The position numbers were made by a program, and so were the translations under genes. From Agromyces badenianii (GTDB lineage: Bacteria; Actinomycetota; Actinomycetes; Actinomycetales; Microbacteriaceae), in the NCBI RefSeq assembly GCF_003070885.1, contig NZ_CP028913.1, positions 1,674,001 through 1,738,000 on the forward strand: DNA of 64,000 bases, in the 5' to 3' direction. Within the stretch, counting starts at the first letter, position 1. Every line of letters begins with the position of its first letter. Below, piece after piece: positions 44,546 to 52,623 of the stretch. Below the pieces are notes generated by a model. The model was not told where the DNA came from. It ran no database searches and was given only the letters and a program-made list of their open reading frames with translations.

Positions 44546-46798
44546 ATGGCACATCGCATCGCACGCGCACAGACGCGTCTTCTCGCCCTTGCCGCGGCGG
44601 CCGCCACCGCGGCCGTCCTCCTCATCCCCTCCCCTGCTCACGCGGCCGCCGACGGAAAGCCGCACGGGCCGAGCGCCAAGATCGTCGAGCCCACCCTCGT
44701 CGCCCGGGCGACCCTCTCCGCCGACCACCTCGAATCTGGACCGGCGTCGGGCGCACTCGCCTCGGCGGCCAATGGCCGCACGGGCCCCTTCGCAGGCCAG
44801 GTCGTACCCGGGTTCTCCGCCATGATCGACAACGGCGACGGCACCTTCTGGGCGCAGCCCGACAACGGTTTCGGCTCCAAGGGGAACTCGGCCGACTTCC
44901 TGCTGCGCAACTACCTCGTGCGGCCCGCTTGGGAGACCGCGAACGGCGGTACCGGCGAGATCGAGATCGAGCGTTTCATCTCCTACAACGACGCGAACCG
45001 GGTGCTCGACTTCCCGATCGTGAACGAGAGCACCACGGAACGCCTCCTGACGGGCGCCGACTTCGACATCGAGTCGATCGTGCGCGCGAAGGACGGCTCC
45101 TTCTGGGTCGGCGAGGAGTTCGGCCCGTTCCTGCTGCACTTCGGTGCCGACGGCACGCTCCTCGAGCGTCCGTTCCCGATGCCGGGCGGAGTCAAGTCGC
45201 CGCAGAATCCCTATCTCGTCGCGGGCGAGGCCCCGCTCGTTCGCGCGAGCCGCGGATTCGAGGCGCTCGCGGGCTCGAACAACGGGCGCTACCTCTACCC
45301 GGTGCTCGAGGGCGCTTACGTGAACGACCCCGACCGGCGCCGACGCGAGATCCTCGAGTTCGACACCAAGCGCGGCACCTATACCGAGCGTCGGTGGAGC
45401 TACCAGACCGACCAGGACGCGAACGTCATCGGCGACGCCTTCACCGTGCGCGGCGATGTGCTGCTGCTGGTCGAGCGCGATGACTTCGAGGGCGATCAGG
45501 CGGTCACGAAGCGCGTCTACGAGATCGACCTCTCGCGCACCGACGCCGAGGGCTACGTCGAGAAGAGGCTCGTGCTCGACGCCCTGCGCATCGCGAACCC
45601 CGATCTGCTCGCCGCCGGCGACGGCTACGGCACGGGCGAGGTGTTCTCGCTGCCGGTGCAGTCGTTCGAGACGGTGGTGCGCCTGCGCGACGGGCGCCTC
45701 CTCATCGGCAACGACAACAACTATCCGGGCAACGACGCACGTCTCACGGGAACCCCCGACGACACCGAGTTCGACCTGATCGACCTCACGAAGCGCCGTG
45801 TTCCCTCGTCGGACGTCACGGTCATCAGCCACCGCGGCGCAAGCGGTTACCGGCCCGAGCACACCCTCGCGGCCTATGAGACGGCGATCACCCAGTGCGC
45901 CGACTTCATCGAGCCCGACGTGGTGGCGACGAAGGACGGGGCACTCGTCGCCCGTCACGAGAACGAGATCAGCGGTACGACGGATGTGGCATCTCGCCCC
46001 GAGTTCGCCGACCGCAAGACGACGAAGTCGATCGACGACGTCACCGTGACCGGCTGGTTCACCGAGGACTTCACGCTCGCAGAGCTGAAGACCCTCCGCG
46101 CGATCGAGCGTCTCCCCGAGCTGCGCCCGCAGAACACGGCCTTCAACGGGCTGTACCAGGTGCCGACCCTCGACGAGGTCATCGATCTCGCGCGCCACTC
46201 GGTCAGCTGCCAGGGCGAACCGATCGGTGTCTACCCCGAGACGAAGCATCCGACGTACTTCGACTCGATCGGTCTCTCGCTCGAGGAGCCGCTGGTCGCC
46301 CAGCTCGCAGCCAACGGTCTCGACCACGCCGGAGCCCCCGTCATCGTGCAGAGCTTCGAGGTCGCGAACCTCCGGGAGCTCGATCGCCTGACCGACGTCG
46401 ACATCGCCCAGCTCGTCAACCGGACCGGACGCCCGTACGACTTCACGGTCGCCGGCGACAGCCGCAGCTACGCCGATCTCGTGACCCCGGCGGGGCTCGC
46501 CGAGATCGCGACGTACGCCGACGGCATCGGTGTCGAGAAGGGCGTGGCGATCCCCCGCCTGGCCGACGGAACGCTCGGCGAACCGACCGCGGTGATCGCC
46601 GATGCGCACGCACTCGGCCTTGCCGTGCACGCGTGGACCTTCCGCCGCGAGAACGCGTTCCTCGCCGCCGAGTTCCGCTCGAGCACCGATCCTGCCGGCA
46701 TCGGCGACCTCGCCGGTGAGATCCGCGTCTTCGTCGAAGCCGGTATCGACGGCCTGTTCAGCGACAATCCCGACATCGCGGTCGCCGCGATCGACTGA
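44546..46798 (+). CDS. Secreted phytase-like esterase / glycerophosphodiester phosphodiesterase fusion
   Basis: A 750-residue exported protein. Residues 1-34 form a Sec signal (RRLL-type n-region, LALAAAAATAAVLLIPSPAHA, likely cut after AHA). Residues about 50-410 match the esterase-like activity of phytase family (AQPDNGFGSKGNSADF, GEEFGPFLLHFGADG, LIGNDNNYPG). Residues about 424-750 are a GDPD barrel: VISHRGASGYRPEHTLAAYE with catalytic His and metal Glu, IEPDVVATKDGALVARHE, and late VHAWTFR. It probably frees phosphate or glycerol phosphate outside the cell. It is one of few plus-strand genes and splits aroB from aroQ. I start at the ATG at 44546, before the signal peptide; an upstream TTG at 44483 would add 21 residues. 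Confidence 0.9.
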   Translation: MAHRIARAQTRLLALAAAAATAAVLLIPSPAHAAADGKPHGPSAKIVEPTLVARATLSADHLESGPASGALASAANGRTGPFAGQVVPGFSAMIDNGDGTFWAQPDNGFGSKGNSADFLLRNYLVRPAWETANGGTGEIEIERFISYNDANRVLDFPIVNESTTERLLTGADFDIESIVRAKDGSFWVGEEFGPFLLHFGADGTLLERPFPMPGGVKSPQNPYLVAGEAPLVRASRGFEALAGSNNGRYLYPVLEGAYVNDPDRRRREILEFDTKRGTYTERRWSYQTDQDANVIGDAFTVRGDVLLLVERDDFEGDQAVTKRVYEIDLSRTDAEGYVEKRLVLDALRIANPDLLAAGDGYGTGEVFSLPVQSFETVVRLRDGRLLIGNDNNYPGNDARLTGTPDDTEFDLIDLTKRRVPSSDVTVISHRGASGYRPEHTLAAYETAITQCADFIEPDVVATKDGALVARHENEISGTTDVASRPEFADRKTTKSIDDVTVTGWFTEDFTLAELKTLRAIERLPELRPQNTAFNGLYQVPTLDEVIDLARHSVSCQGEPIGVYPETKHPTYFDSIGLSLEEPLVAQLAANGLDHAGAPVIVQSFEVANLRELDRLTDVDIAQLVNRTGRPYDFTVAGDSRSYADLVTPAGLAEIATYADGIGVEKGVAIPRLADGTLGEPTAVIADAHALGLAVHAWTFRRENAFLAAEFRSSTDPAGIGDLAGEIRVFVEAGIDGLFSDNPDIAVAAID

Positions 46799-46814
46799 GC
46801 CCAGCGCTCGGTGC

Positions 46815-46851
46815 GAGGGCGGATCGGTGCTCGTGGCATCGGTCCGCCCTC
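46815..46851. terminator. Bidirectional terminator between the phosphodiesterase fusion and aroB
   Basis: GAGGGCGGA (46815-46823) and TCCGCCCTC (46843-46851) form a perfect 9-bp stem with a 19-base loop between two convergent genes (stops at 46798 and 46862). Confidence 0.7.
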
Positions 46852-46861
46852 GTCGTTCGGG

Positions 46862-47947
46862 CTAGGAGGCGATCTCCTGGTACGCGGCGAACAGCAGCGA
46901 TTGGTCGGGGGCGAGCATCACGGTGGGCTTCGCCAGGTCGTCGAGCACGATGAAGCGAAGCTGGCCGGCGCGAGCCTTCTTGTCGCGCTGCATGGTCGCG
47001 AGCAGCGTGTTCCAACGGCCCGCCGGATACGAGGTGGGCAGGCTCAACAGGTCGAGCACGCGTCGGTGACGATCGGCGACCTCGTCGGGCAGTCGCCCCG
47101 AGAGACGGCCGAGCTCGGCCGCGAACGCCATGCCGACTGCGACGGCCGCACCGTGCCGCCACTGGTATCGCTCGGCGTGCTCGACCGCGTGACCGAGCGT
47201 GTGCCCGTAGTTCAGGATCTCCCGGAGCCCCTGTTCGGTGAAGTCCTCGGAGACCACGTCGGCCTTCATCTGGATCGCCAGTTCGACGACGCGACGGAAC
47301 TCCGGCGTGGCCGGGTCGGTGGCGACCTCGGGGTCGGCCTCGATGATGTCGAGGATCTCGGGGTAGCGGATGAAGCCCGCCTTCACGATCTCGGCGAATC
47401 CGGCGAGGATCTCGTTCTTCGGCAGGGTGTCGAGCACGTCGAGGTCGCAGATCACCGCGGCGGGCGCATGGAACGCGCCGACGAGGTTCTTGCCCTCGTT
47501 GGTGTTGATGCCCGTCTTGCCGCCGACGGCGGCGTCGACCATGCCGAGCACGGTCGTCGGCACTTGCACGACTCGCACGCCCCGGAGCCAGGTCGCAGCG
47601 ACGAATCCCGCGAGGTCGGTGATCGCTCCCCCGCCGAATCCGATGACCGCGTCGGTGCGCGTGAAGTCGGCCTGCCCGAGCACCTGCCAGCAGAACGCGG
47701 CGACCTCGATGCGCTTGCCCGCTTCGGCGTCGGGCACCTCGGCGAGCAGCACCTCGTAGCGGCCGCTGAGCTCTTCGAGCAGTTCCGCGGCGCGAGCACC
47801 GAGGGTCGCCGGGTGCACGATGAGCACCTTGGCGGGCTCCGAGCCGAGCGCGTCGCCGAGCTCGGCGAGCACACCGCGGCCGATCACGACGTCGTATCCC
47901 GACTCGCCGCCGACGCGAATGCTCGTGCGGGTCTCGTCTGCCGTCAT
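46862..47947 (-). CDS. aroB: 3-dehydroquinate synthase
   Basis: AroB makes 3-dehydroquinate from DAHP with NAD and zinc. The 361-residue protein has GFGGGAITDLAGFVAATWLRG, VPTTVLGMVDAAVGGKTGIN and the metal-binding NYGHTLGHAVEHAE. The ATG at 47947 overlaps the aroK stop by four bases. The long upstream frame belongs to aroK. Confidence 0.97.
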   Translation of the reverse strand: MTADETRTSIRVGGESGYDVVIGRGVLAELGDALGSEPAKVLIVHPATLGARAAELLEELSGRYEVLLAEVPDAEAGKRIEVAAFCWQVLGQADFTRTDAVIGFGGGAITDLAGFVAATWLRGVRVVQVPTTVLGMVDAAVGGKTGINTNEGKNLVGAFHAPAAVICDLDVLDTLPKNEILAGFAEIVKAGFIRYPEILDIIEADPEVATDPATPEFRRVVELAIQMKADVVSEDFTEQGLREILNYGHTLGHAVEHAERYQWRHGAAVAVGMAFAAELGRLSGRLPDEVADRHRRVLDLLSLPTSYPAGRWNTLLATMQRDKKARAGQLRFIVLDDLAKPTVMLAPDQSLLFAAYQEIAS

Positions 47948-48462
47948 CGTGTTCCTCCGAAATGCCCGGTGATGTCGTCGACGATCCGGGCGACCGAGCG
48001 GCGCGAGGTGTCGATGCTGTACTTGGCCACGGCCTCGTAGACCGGGCGCCGCTGCGCGAGGATCGCCGACCAGCGTTCGATCCCGCCATCGGCGAGGAGC
48101 GGACGATTGCCGCCGACGAGTCTCGGCGCCACCGCGGATGCCGAAACCTTCAGCCACACCACCGGAAGACCGGCGAGGTCGTCACGGGTGTCGGCGTGCA
48201 GCACCGCCCCGCCGCCGAGCGAGATGACCGCCTCCTCGCGGAGTGCCTCGGCGACGACCTCTCGCTCGACGATGCGGAAGTACTCCTCACCCTCGCGTTC
48301 GAAGATCTCCTCGATCGGCCCGTATCGCTCGATGATGCGAAGGTCGGTGTCGATGAACGGTGCGCCGACGGACTCCGCGAGCCGGTGCCCGACACGGGAC
48401 TTGCCCGCCCCCATGGGGCCGACGAGCACGATCGGCAATGCGAGGCGAACGGTGTCAGACAC
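47944..48462 (-). CDS. aroK: Shikimate kinase
   Basis: AroK phosphorylates shikimate. The 172-residue protein has P-loop [24 protein letters not shown] and the substrate motif [14 protein letters not shown]. The start is GTG at 48462 ([15 protein letters not shown]), overlapping the aroC stop by eight bases (GTGTCTGA). An ATG five codons upstream (48477) is an alternative. Confidence 0.96.
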   Translation of the reverse strand: MSDTVRLALPIVLVGPMGAGKSRVGHRLAESVGAPFIDTDLRIIERYGPIEEIFEREGEEYFRIVEREVVAEALREEAVISLGGGAVLHADTRDDLAGLPVVWLKVSASAVAPRLVGGNRPLLADGGIERWSAILAQRRPVYEAVAKYSIDTSRRSVARIVDDITGHFGGTR

Positions 48463-49675
48463 GGTCTGTCGCGGCATCCGCCGCAGCGCCGGCCGTGCGC
48501 AGCGTGTCGGGGATCGCCGCGAGGTAGGACTCGAGGTTGCGCCGTGTCTCTTCGACCGAGTCCCCGCCGAACTTCTCGAGCACGGCGTTCGCGAGCGTGA
48601 GGGCGACCATCGCCTCGGCGACGACGCCGGCGGCGGGAACCGCGACGACATCGGATCGCTGGTGGTGTGCAGCTGCGGCCTCCCCCGTCGCGACGTCGAC
48701 CGTCGGCAGGGCGTGCGGCACGGTCGCGATGGGCTTCATGCCGGCGCGGACCCGCAGCACCGTGCCGGTGGACATGCCGCCCTCGGTGCCGCCTGCCCGG
48801 TCGCTCGCCCTCGCGATGCGGCCGTCGGCCACGTGCAGTTCGTCGTGCGCGGCGGAGCCGCGACGGGTGGTCGTGAGGAACCCGTCGCCGACCTCGACGC
48901 CCTTGATCGCCTGGATGCCCATGAGCGCCGCCGCGAGCTGCGCGTCGAGCCGGCGATCCCAGTGCACGTGCGAACCGAGACCCGGCGGCACACCGTAGGC
49001 GAGCACTTCCACGACACCGCCCAGCGTGTCGCCCTCTTTGTGCGCGAGATCGACCTCGGCGACCATCGCGGCCGAGGTCTCGGCATCGAAGCACCGCAGC
49101 GGGTCGGCGTCGAGCCGGTCGACATCGTCGGGCGTCGGCAGCGGTCGACCCTCGGGCACCCGCACCGGGCCGATCGCGAGGGTGTGGGCGACGAGGCGGA
49201 TGCCGAGCTCCGCGAGGAAGGAACGCGCGACCGCACCGAGCGCGACGCGAGCCGCGGTCTCCCGGGCGCTCGCCCGCTCGAGCACGGGGCGCGCCTCGTC
49301 GAAGCCGTACTTCTGCATGCCGACGAGATCGGCGTGACCGGGACGCGGGCGGGTGAGCGGCGCACCCCGGCCGCGACCGAGCTTCGCCTCGTCGATGGGC
49401 TCGGGGCTCATGACCTCCTGCCACTTCGGCCACTCCGTGTTGCCGATGCGCAGCGCGACGGGGCTGCCGAGCGACAGCCCGTGCCGAACACCGCCCGAGA
49501 TCGCGAGTTCGTCCTGCTCGAACTTCATGCGCGCTCCGCGCCCGTAACCGAGCTTGCGGCGCGCGAGATCGGCGCGGATGTCGTCGAGCGAGACGGGGAT
49601 ACCGGCGGGGAGACCCTCGAGGATCGCGACGAGCTCAGGCCCGTGCGACTCTCCGGCAGTGAGCCAACGGAGCAT
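48455..49675 (-). CDS. aroC: Chorismate synthase
   Basis: AroC makes chorismate, the precursor used by TrpE. The 406-residue protein has [35 protein letters not shown] and [15 protein letters not shown], the standard signatures. It requires reduced FMN. A 90-bp gap with a hairpin separates it from aroE upstream, and it is coupled to aroK downstream. Confidence 0.97.
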   Translation of the reverse strand: MLRWLTAGESHGPELVAILEGLPAGIPVSLDDIRADLARRKLGYGRGARMKFEQDELAISGGVRHGLSLGSPVALRIGNTEWPKWQEVMSPEPIDEAKLGRGRGAPLTRPRPGHADLVGMQKYGFDEARPVLERASARETAARVALGAVARSFLAELGIRLVAHTLAIGPVRVPEGRPLPTPDDVDRLDADPLRCFDAETSAAMVAEVDLAHKEGDTLGGVVEVLAYGVPPGLGSHVHWDRRLDAQLAAALMGIQAIKGVEVGDGFLTTTRRGSAAHDELHVADGRIARASDRAGGTEGGMSTGTVLRVRAGMKPIATVPHALPTVDVATGEAAAAHHQRSDVVAVPAAGVVAEAMVALTLANAVLEKFGGDSVEETRRNLESYLAAIPDTLRTAGAAADAATDRV

Positions 49676-49743
49676 GTTCCTATCCTTCCACAGCCTCGGC
49701 GCGGGGACTCGCGCATGACGGCGCGGCCCGCGAGGGATGTCGG

Positions 49744-49763
49744 CGCTGCGCGTCAGCGCAGCG
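49744..49763 (-). terminator. Small hairpin after aroE
   Basis: CGCTGCGC (49744-49751) and GCGCAGCG (49756-49763) form an 8-bp stem with a four-base loop just past the aroE stop. GTCAGCGCAG also occurs twice (49752-49761 and 49765-49774), the second copy holding the stop codon. It may weaken readthrough into aroC. Confidence 0.4.
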
Positions 49764-49765
49764 TG

Positions 49766-50596
49766 TCAGCGCAGTGATCCGCGCATGACGCCGAGTACAG
49801 CGGCCTCATCGCGGAGGGGCACCTCGGGGTCGCCGTTCACGAAGATCCGCACTTGCAGCAGCGCCTGGTGCAGCAGCATCCCGAGGCCGTGCACGACGAC
49901 GCCGCCGCCTGCGAGCCAGCTCGCGGCGAGCGGCGTCGGCCACGGGTCGTAGGCGACGTCGAGCAAGGCGGCAGTCGAGATCAGCTCCTCGGATGCCTCG
50001 GCGCCGAGCTCTGCGCCGCCCGGCACGGTGCTCACCACGAGATCCGCTCCGCGGAGCGTCGCCAGCTCGGTGACGGAACCGGGCTCGACCGAGATGCCGA
50101 GCCGAGCGCCGAGTTCGGCGAGGGAGGTCGCAGCGCCCGTCCGCCGCACGAGCACCTGCACCCTGCGGGCGCCGAGTTCCGACATCGCGACGAGCGCGGA
50201 AGCCGCGGTCGCTCCCCCGCCGATGAGCACGCCGTGCGAGACGTCGCGAAGGCCGGCCTCCTGCAGCGTGCGAACGATGCCGCCGACATCGGTGTTGAAG
50301 CCCCGGCGCGCGTCGCCGTCAAGGAGCACGGTGTTGGCCGCTCCGGCGAGCACCGCGACACCGTCGACGTGGTCGAGCAGGGGGAGCACATCCTGCTTCA
50401 GCGGCATGGTGAGGGAGAGCCCGCGCCACTCGGAATCGAGCCCTCGGACGAAGTCGCCGAGCCGCGCGCCGTCCATCTCGACGGCCGTGTACTGCCATGG
50501 CAGGCCGAGGTACTCGTAGGCGGCCCGATGGAGGCGAGGGCTCTTCGAGTGCGAGATCGGCGAGCCCAGCACGGCCAGTCGCCGAACGTCACTCAC
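49766..50596 (-). CDS. aroE: Shikimate dehydrogenase
   Basis: AroE reduces 3-dehydroshikimate to shikimate with NADPH. The 276-residue protein has LGSPISHSKSPRLHRAAYEYL, the catalytic Lys in LTMPLKQDVLPLLD, the NADPH-binding GVLIGGGATAASALVAM and NTVLLDGDARRGFNTDVGG. The start is GTG at 50596, overlapping mltG by eight bases (GTGAGTGA). Confidence 0.95.
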   Translation of the reverse strand: MSDVRRLAVLGSPISHSKSPRLHRAAYEYLGLPWQYTAVEMDGARLGDFVRGLDSEWRGLSLTMPLKQDVLPLLDHVDGVAVLAGAANTVLLDGDARRGFNTDVGGIVRTLQEAGLRDVSHGVLIGGGATAASALVAMSELGARRVQVLVRRTGAATSLAELGARLGISVEPGSVTELATLRGADLVVSTVPGGAELGAEASEELISTAALLDVAYDPWPTPLAASWLAGGGVVVHGLGMLLHQALLQVRIFVNGDPEVPLRDEAAVLGVMRGSLR

Positions 50597-52145
50597 AGTA
50601 CGACGCGTTCTCGTCTTGGGCGCACCATTCCTGCAGCTGTGCCACCGCAGCCTCGTGCTCCTCGACGGTCGAGGTGAACACCGTCTCGCCGGTGGCGAGA
50701 TTCACCGGCACGAAGAACAGCCACGGGCCGTCTGCGGGATGGATCGCCGCGTCGATCGCGATGTCACCCGGGTTGCCGATCGGCCCGACTGGGAGCCCGG
50801 GATTCGCATAGGTGTTGTAGAGGTTCGAGGCGTCGGCGCGTTCCTCGTCGGTCGTCCAGACGGTGTGCGTGTTGCCGGTACCGTACGCGACCGTCGCATC
50901 GGACTCCAGGTTGATGCCCTGATCGAGGCGGTTCTGGAACACCCGCGCGACCTTCGGGAAATCACTGAGGTTCGAGCCGGCCTCGCGCTGCACGATCGAG
51001 GCCAGCACGATGGTGCGCCAGCGCTGGTCGACCGGCACTCCGGCGGCATCGAGTGCCTCGAACTGCCGGTTCACGAGGGTCTGCAGCGCACTGTGCGCGT
51101 CGAGCCCCGGCTCGAGCGTGTAGGTGGCCGGGAAGAGGAATCCTTCGAGCGTGGTGGCCTCAGCGGGCAGCCCGTAGCTCGCGGGCGGTTCCGCCGCGGC
51201 AGCCTGAAGGCTCTCGAGCGGAACATCGCTTCCCTCCGAGATGGCGACGAGGGCATCGGGCAGGGAGGTGCCCTCGGGAATGACGAAGGTGTTCTCGAGC
51301 TTGTTCTCAGGATCCTGAAGTGCGTCGAGCGCGGCCTGCGCGCTCATCTCCTCGGCCAACTGGTAGGCACCGGGATGGAACTCGGGCTCGGGCGACTGTT
51401 CGAGCAGGAGGTCGTAGAACGCGTCGTAGGAGGCGGTCACCCCTTCGTCGACGAGGTTCTCGGCGACGCTCGAGCCGGTGTCTCCTTCGTGGATCATGAA
51501 GACGAGCTCTCCGGTGCCGGAACCGGAGAAGTCCGCGGCGGGAGTGAAGCGTTCGATGACCGCATTGATCGGCCCCTGCAGGAAGATGTAGGCCCCGGCG
51601 CCGAGGGCCGCGACGACGAGCAGTGCGATGAGGCATCCCCACGCCCCCTTGCGCTTCGGCGTGGCGGGCTCGAACGGATCGGAGGTCACCGCGCGTCGTT
51701 CGGCCCGCGACGGTCGGGCCGGCTCTTCGCCCACCGGATCGACGCCCAGCGGATCGGCGATGACCGCTTCGAAAAGGGGCGGCGCGGTCGCTGCGGGCAC
51801 CGCGGCTCTCGGCTCAGGGGCAGCCGGCTCGGGGGCAGCAGCCTCCGCCGCAGCCGCAGCCGCAGCCGACTCGTCGGCAGCCGCCTGCCGCTGCTCGGCC
51901 TCCCTCGCCTCCCGGCGCGTCATCGGGCGCCCATCCCCGGGCGGCGTACGGGCGGGGCCGCCCTGCACCGCGGCGGAATCCGTTCGCCGGGGCGCAGCGT
52001 CCGCCGGCCCGGTGCCGGCCTCCGCTCGCCCGCTGCCGGCATCCGCTCGACCCGGCGCCCGACTCGGTGGCTCCCCTGCGAGCAGGGCGTGCCAGTCGGT
52101 GGCGGCGTTGTCGGCGTCTTCGTGCTCTGGGGGGAGCTGGGTCAC
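50589..52145 (-). CDS. mltG: Endolytic transglycosylase MltG
   Basis: MltG cleaves nascent peptidoglycan strands outside the membrane. The 518-residue protein has a 165-residue Ala/Pro/Glu-rich cytoplasmic N-terminus, one membrane helix (about residues 169-189, WGCLIALLVVAALGAGAYIF), a LysM-like region and the YceG core with the catalytic Glu near residue 388 (VLASIVQREAG) and RVFQNRLDQGINLESDATVAY. The start is GTG at 52145, overlapping ruvX by four bases. The ruvX-mltG-aroE order is conserved in actinobacteria. Confidence 0.95.
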   Translation of the reverse strand: MTQLPPEHEDADNAATDWHALLAGEPPSRAPGRADAGSGRAEAGTGPADAAPRRTDSAAVQGGPARTPPGDGRPMTRREAREAEQRQAAADESAAAAAAAEAAAPEPAAPEPRAAVPAATAPPLFEAVIADPLGVDPVGEEPARPSRAERRAVTSDPFEPATPKRKGAWGCLIALLVVAALGAGAYIFLQGPINAVIERFTPAADFSGSGTGELVFMIHEGDTGSSVAENLVDEGVTASYDAFYDLLLEQSPEPEFHPGAYQLAEEMSAQAALDALQDPENKLENTFVIPEGTSLPDALVAISEGSDVPLESLQAAAAEPPASYGLPAEATTLEGFLFPATYTLEPGLDAHSALQTLVNRQFEALDAAGVPVDQRWRTIVLASIVQREAGSNLSDFPKVARVFQNRLDQGINLESDATVAYGTGNTHTVWTTDEERADASNLYNTYANPGLPVGPIGNPGDIAIDAAIHPADGPWLFFVPVNLATGETVFTSTVEEHEAAVAQLQEWCAQDENASYCE

Positions 52146-52618
52146 AGGGGGGATGGCCCTTCGTCGGTCTCGATCGTTCGGCCAGGCGGGCGTTCGGAGG
52201 CCCGCTCGGCGTCGATGGCGTGTTGCAAAATGATAACGGCTGCAACCTGATCGACGATGGGACGTTGCTTGCGAGTCGATTTTCCCGTCGCGCGAAGCGC
52301 CTGCTGTGCGCTGACGGTCGACAGTCGTTCATCGACGAGCCGCACCGGTGTGCCCGTGCTCGCGAGCCGCTGAGCGAACGCGACCGCATCGTCGGTCGAC
52401 GGCGTCGAGGTGCCCGAGAGCGACAGCGGATTCCCGACGACGATCTCGATCACGTCGTGCTCGCGCGCGATCTCGAGGATGCGTTCGATATCGGCGTCAC
52501 CGTCGGCCGCACGGGGAACCGTCTCCACGGGGGTCGCCAGCATCGCCCCGGCGTCGCACCGGGCCACGCCGATCCGCGCGCGCCCGACGTCGATGCCGAG
52601 CCTCGCTCCGAGTCGCAC
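52142..52618 (-). CDS. ruvX: Holliday junction resolvase-like protein RuvX (YqgF)
   Basis: RuvX/YqgF is an RNase H-fold nuclease implicated in 16S rRNA end processing and possibly Holliday junction resolution. The 158-residue protein has LGIDVGRARIGVARCD, VVGNPLSLSG, RLVDERLSTVSAQQAL and the late VDQVAAVIILQHAID. The start is GTG at 52618, five bases after alaS. Confidence 0.95.
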   Translation of the reverse strand: MRLGARLGIDVGRARIGVARCDAGAMLATPVETVPRAADGDADIERILEIAREHDVIEIVVGNPLSLSGTSTPSTDDAVAFAQRLASTGTPVRLVDERLSTVSAQQALRATGKSTRKQRPIVDQVAAVIILQHAIDAERASERPPGRTIETDEGPSPL

Positions 52619-52623
52619 GAGGC

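Noticed and set aside
44405..46630. 741-codon minus-strand frame opposite the phosphodiesterase fusion
   Set aside because: Shadow of the plus-strand gene, which has a signal peptide and two recognisable domains.
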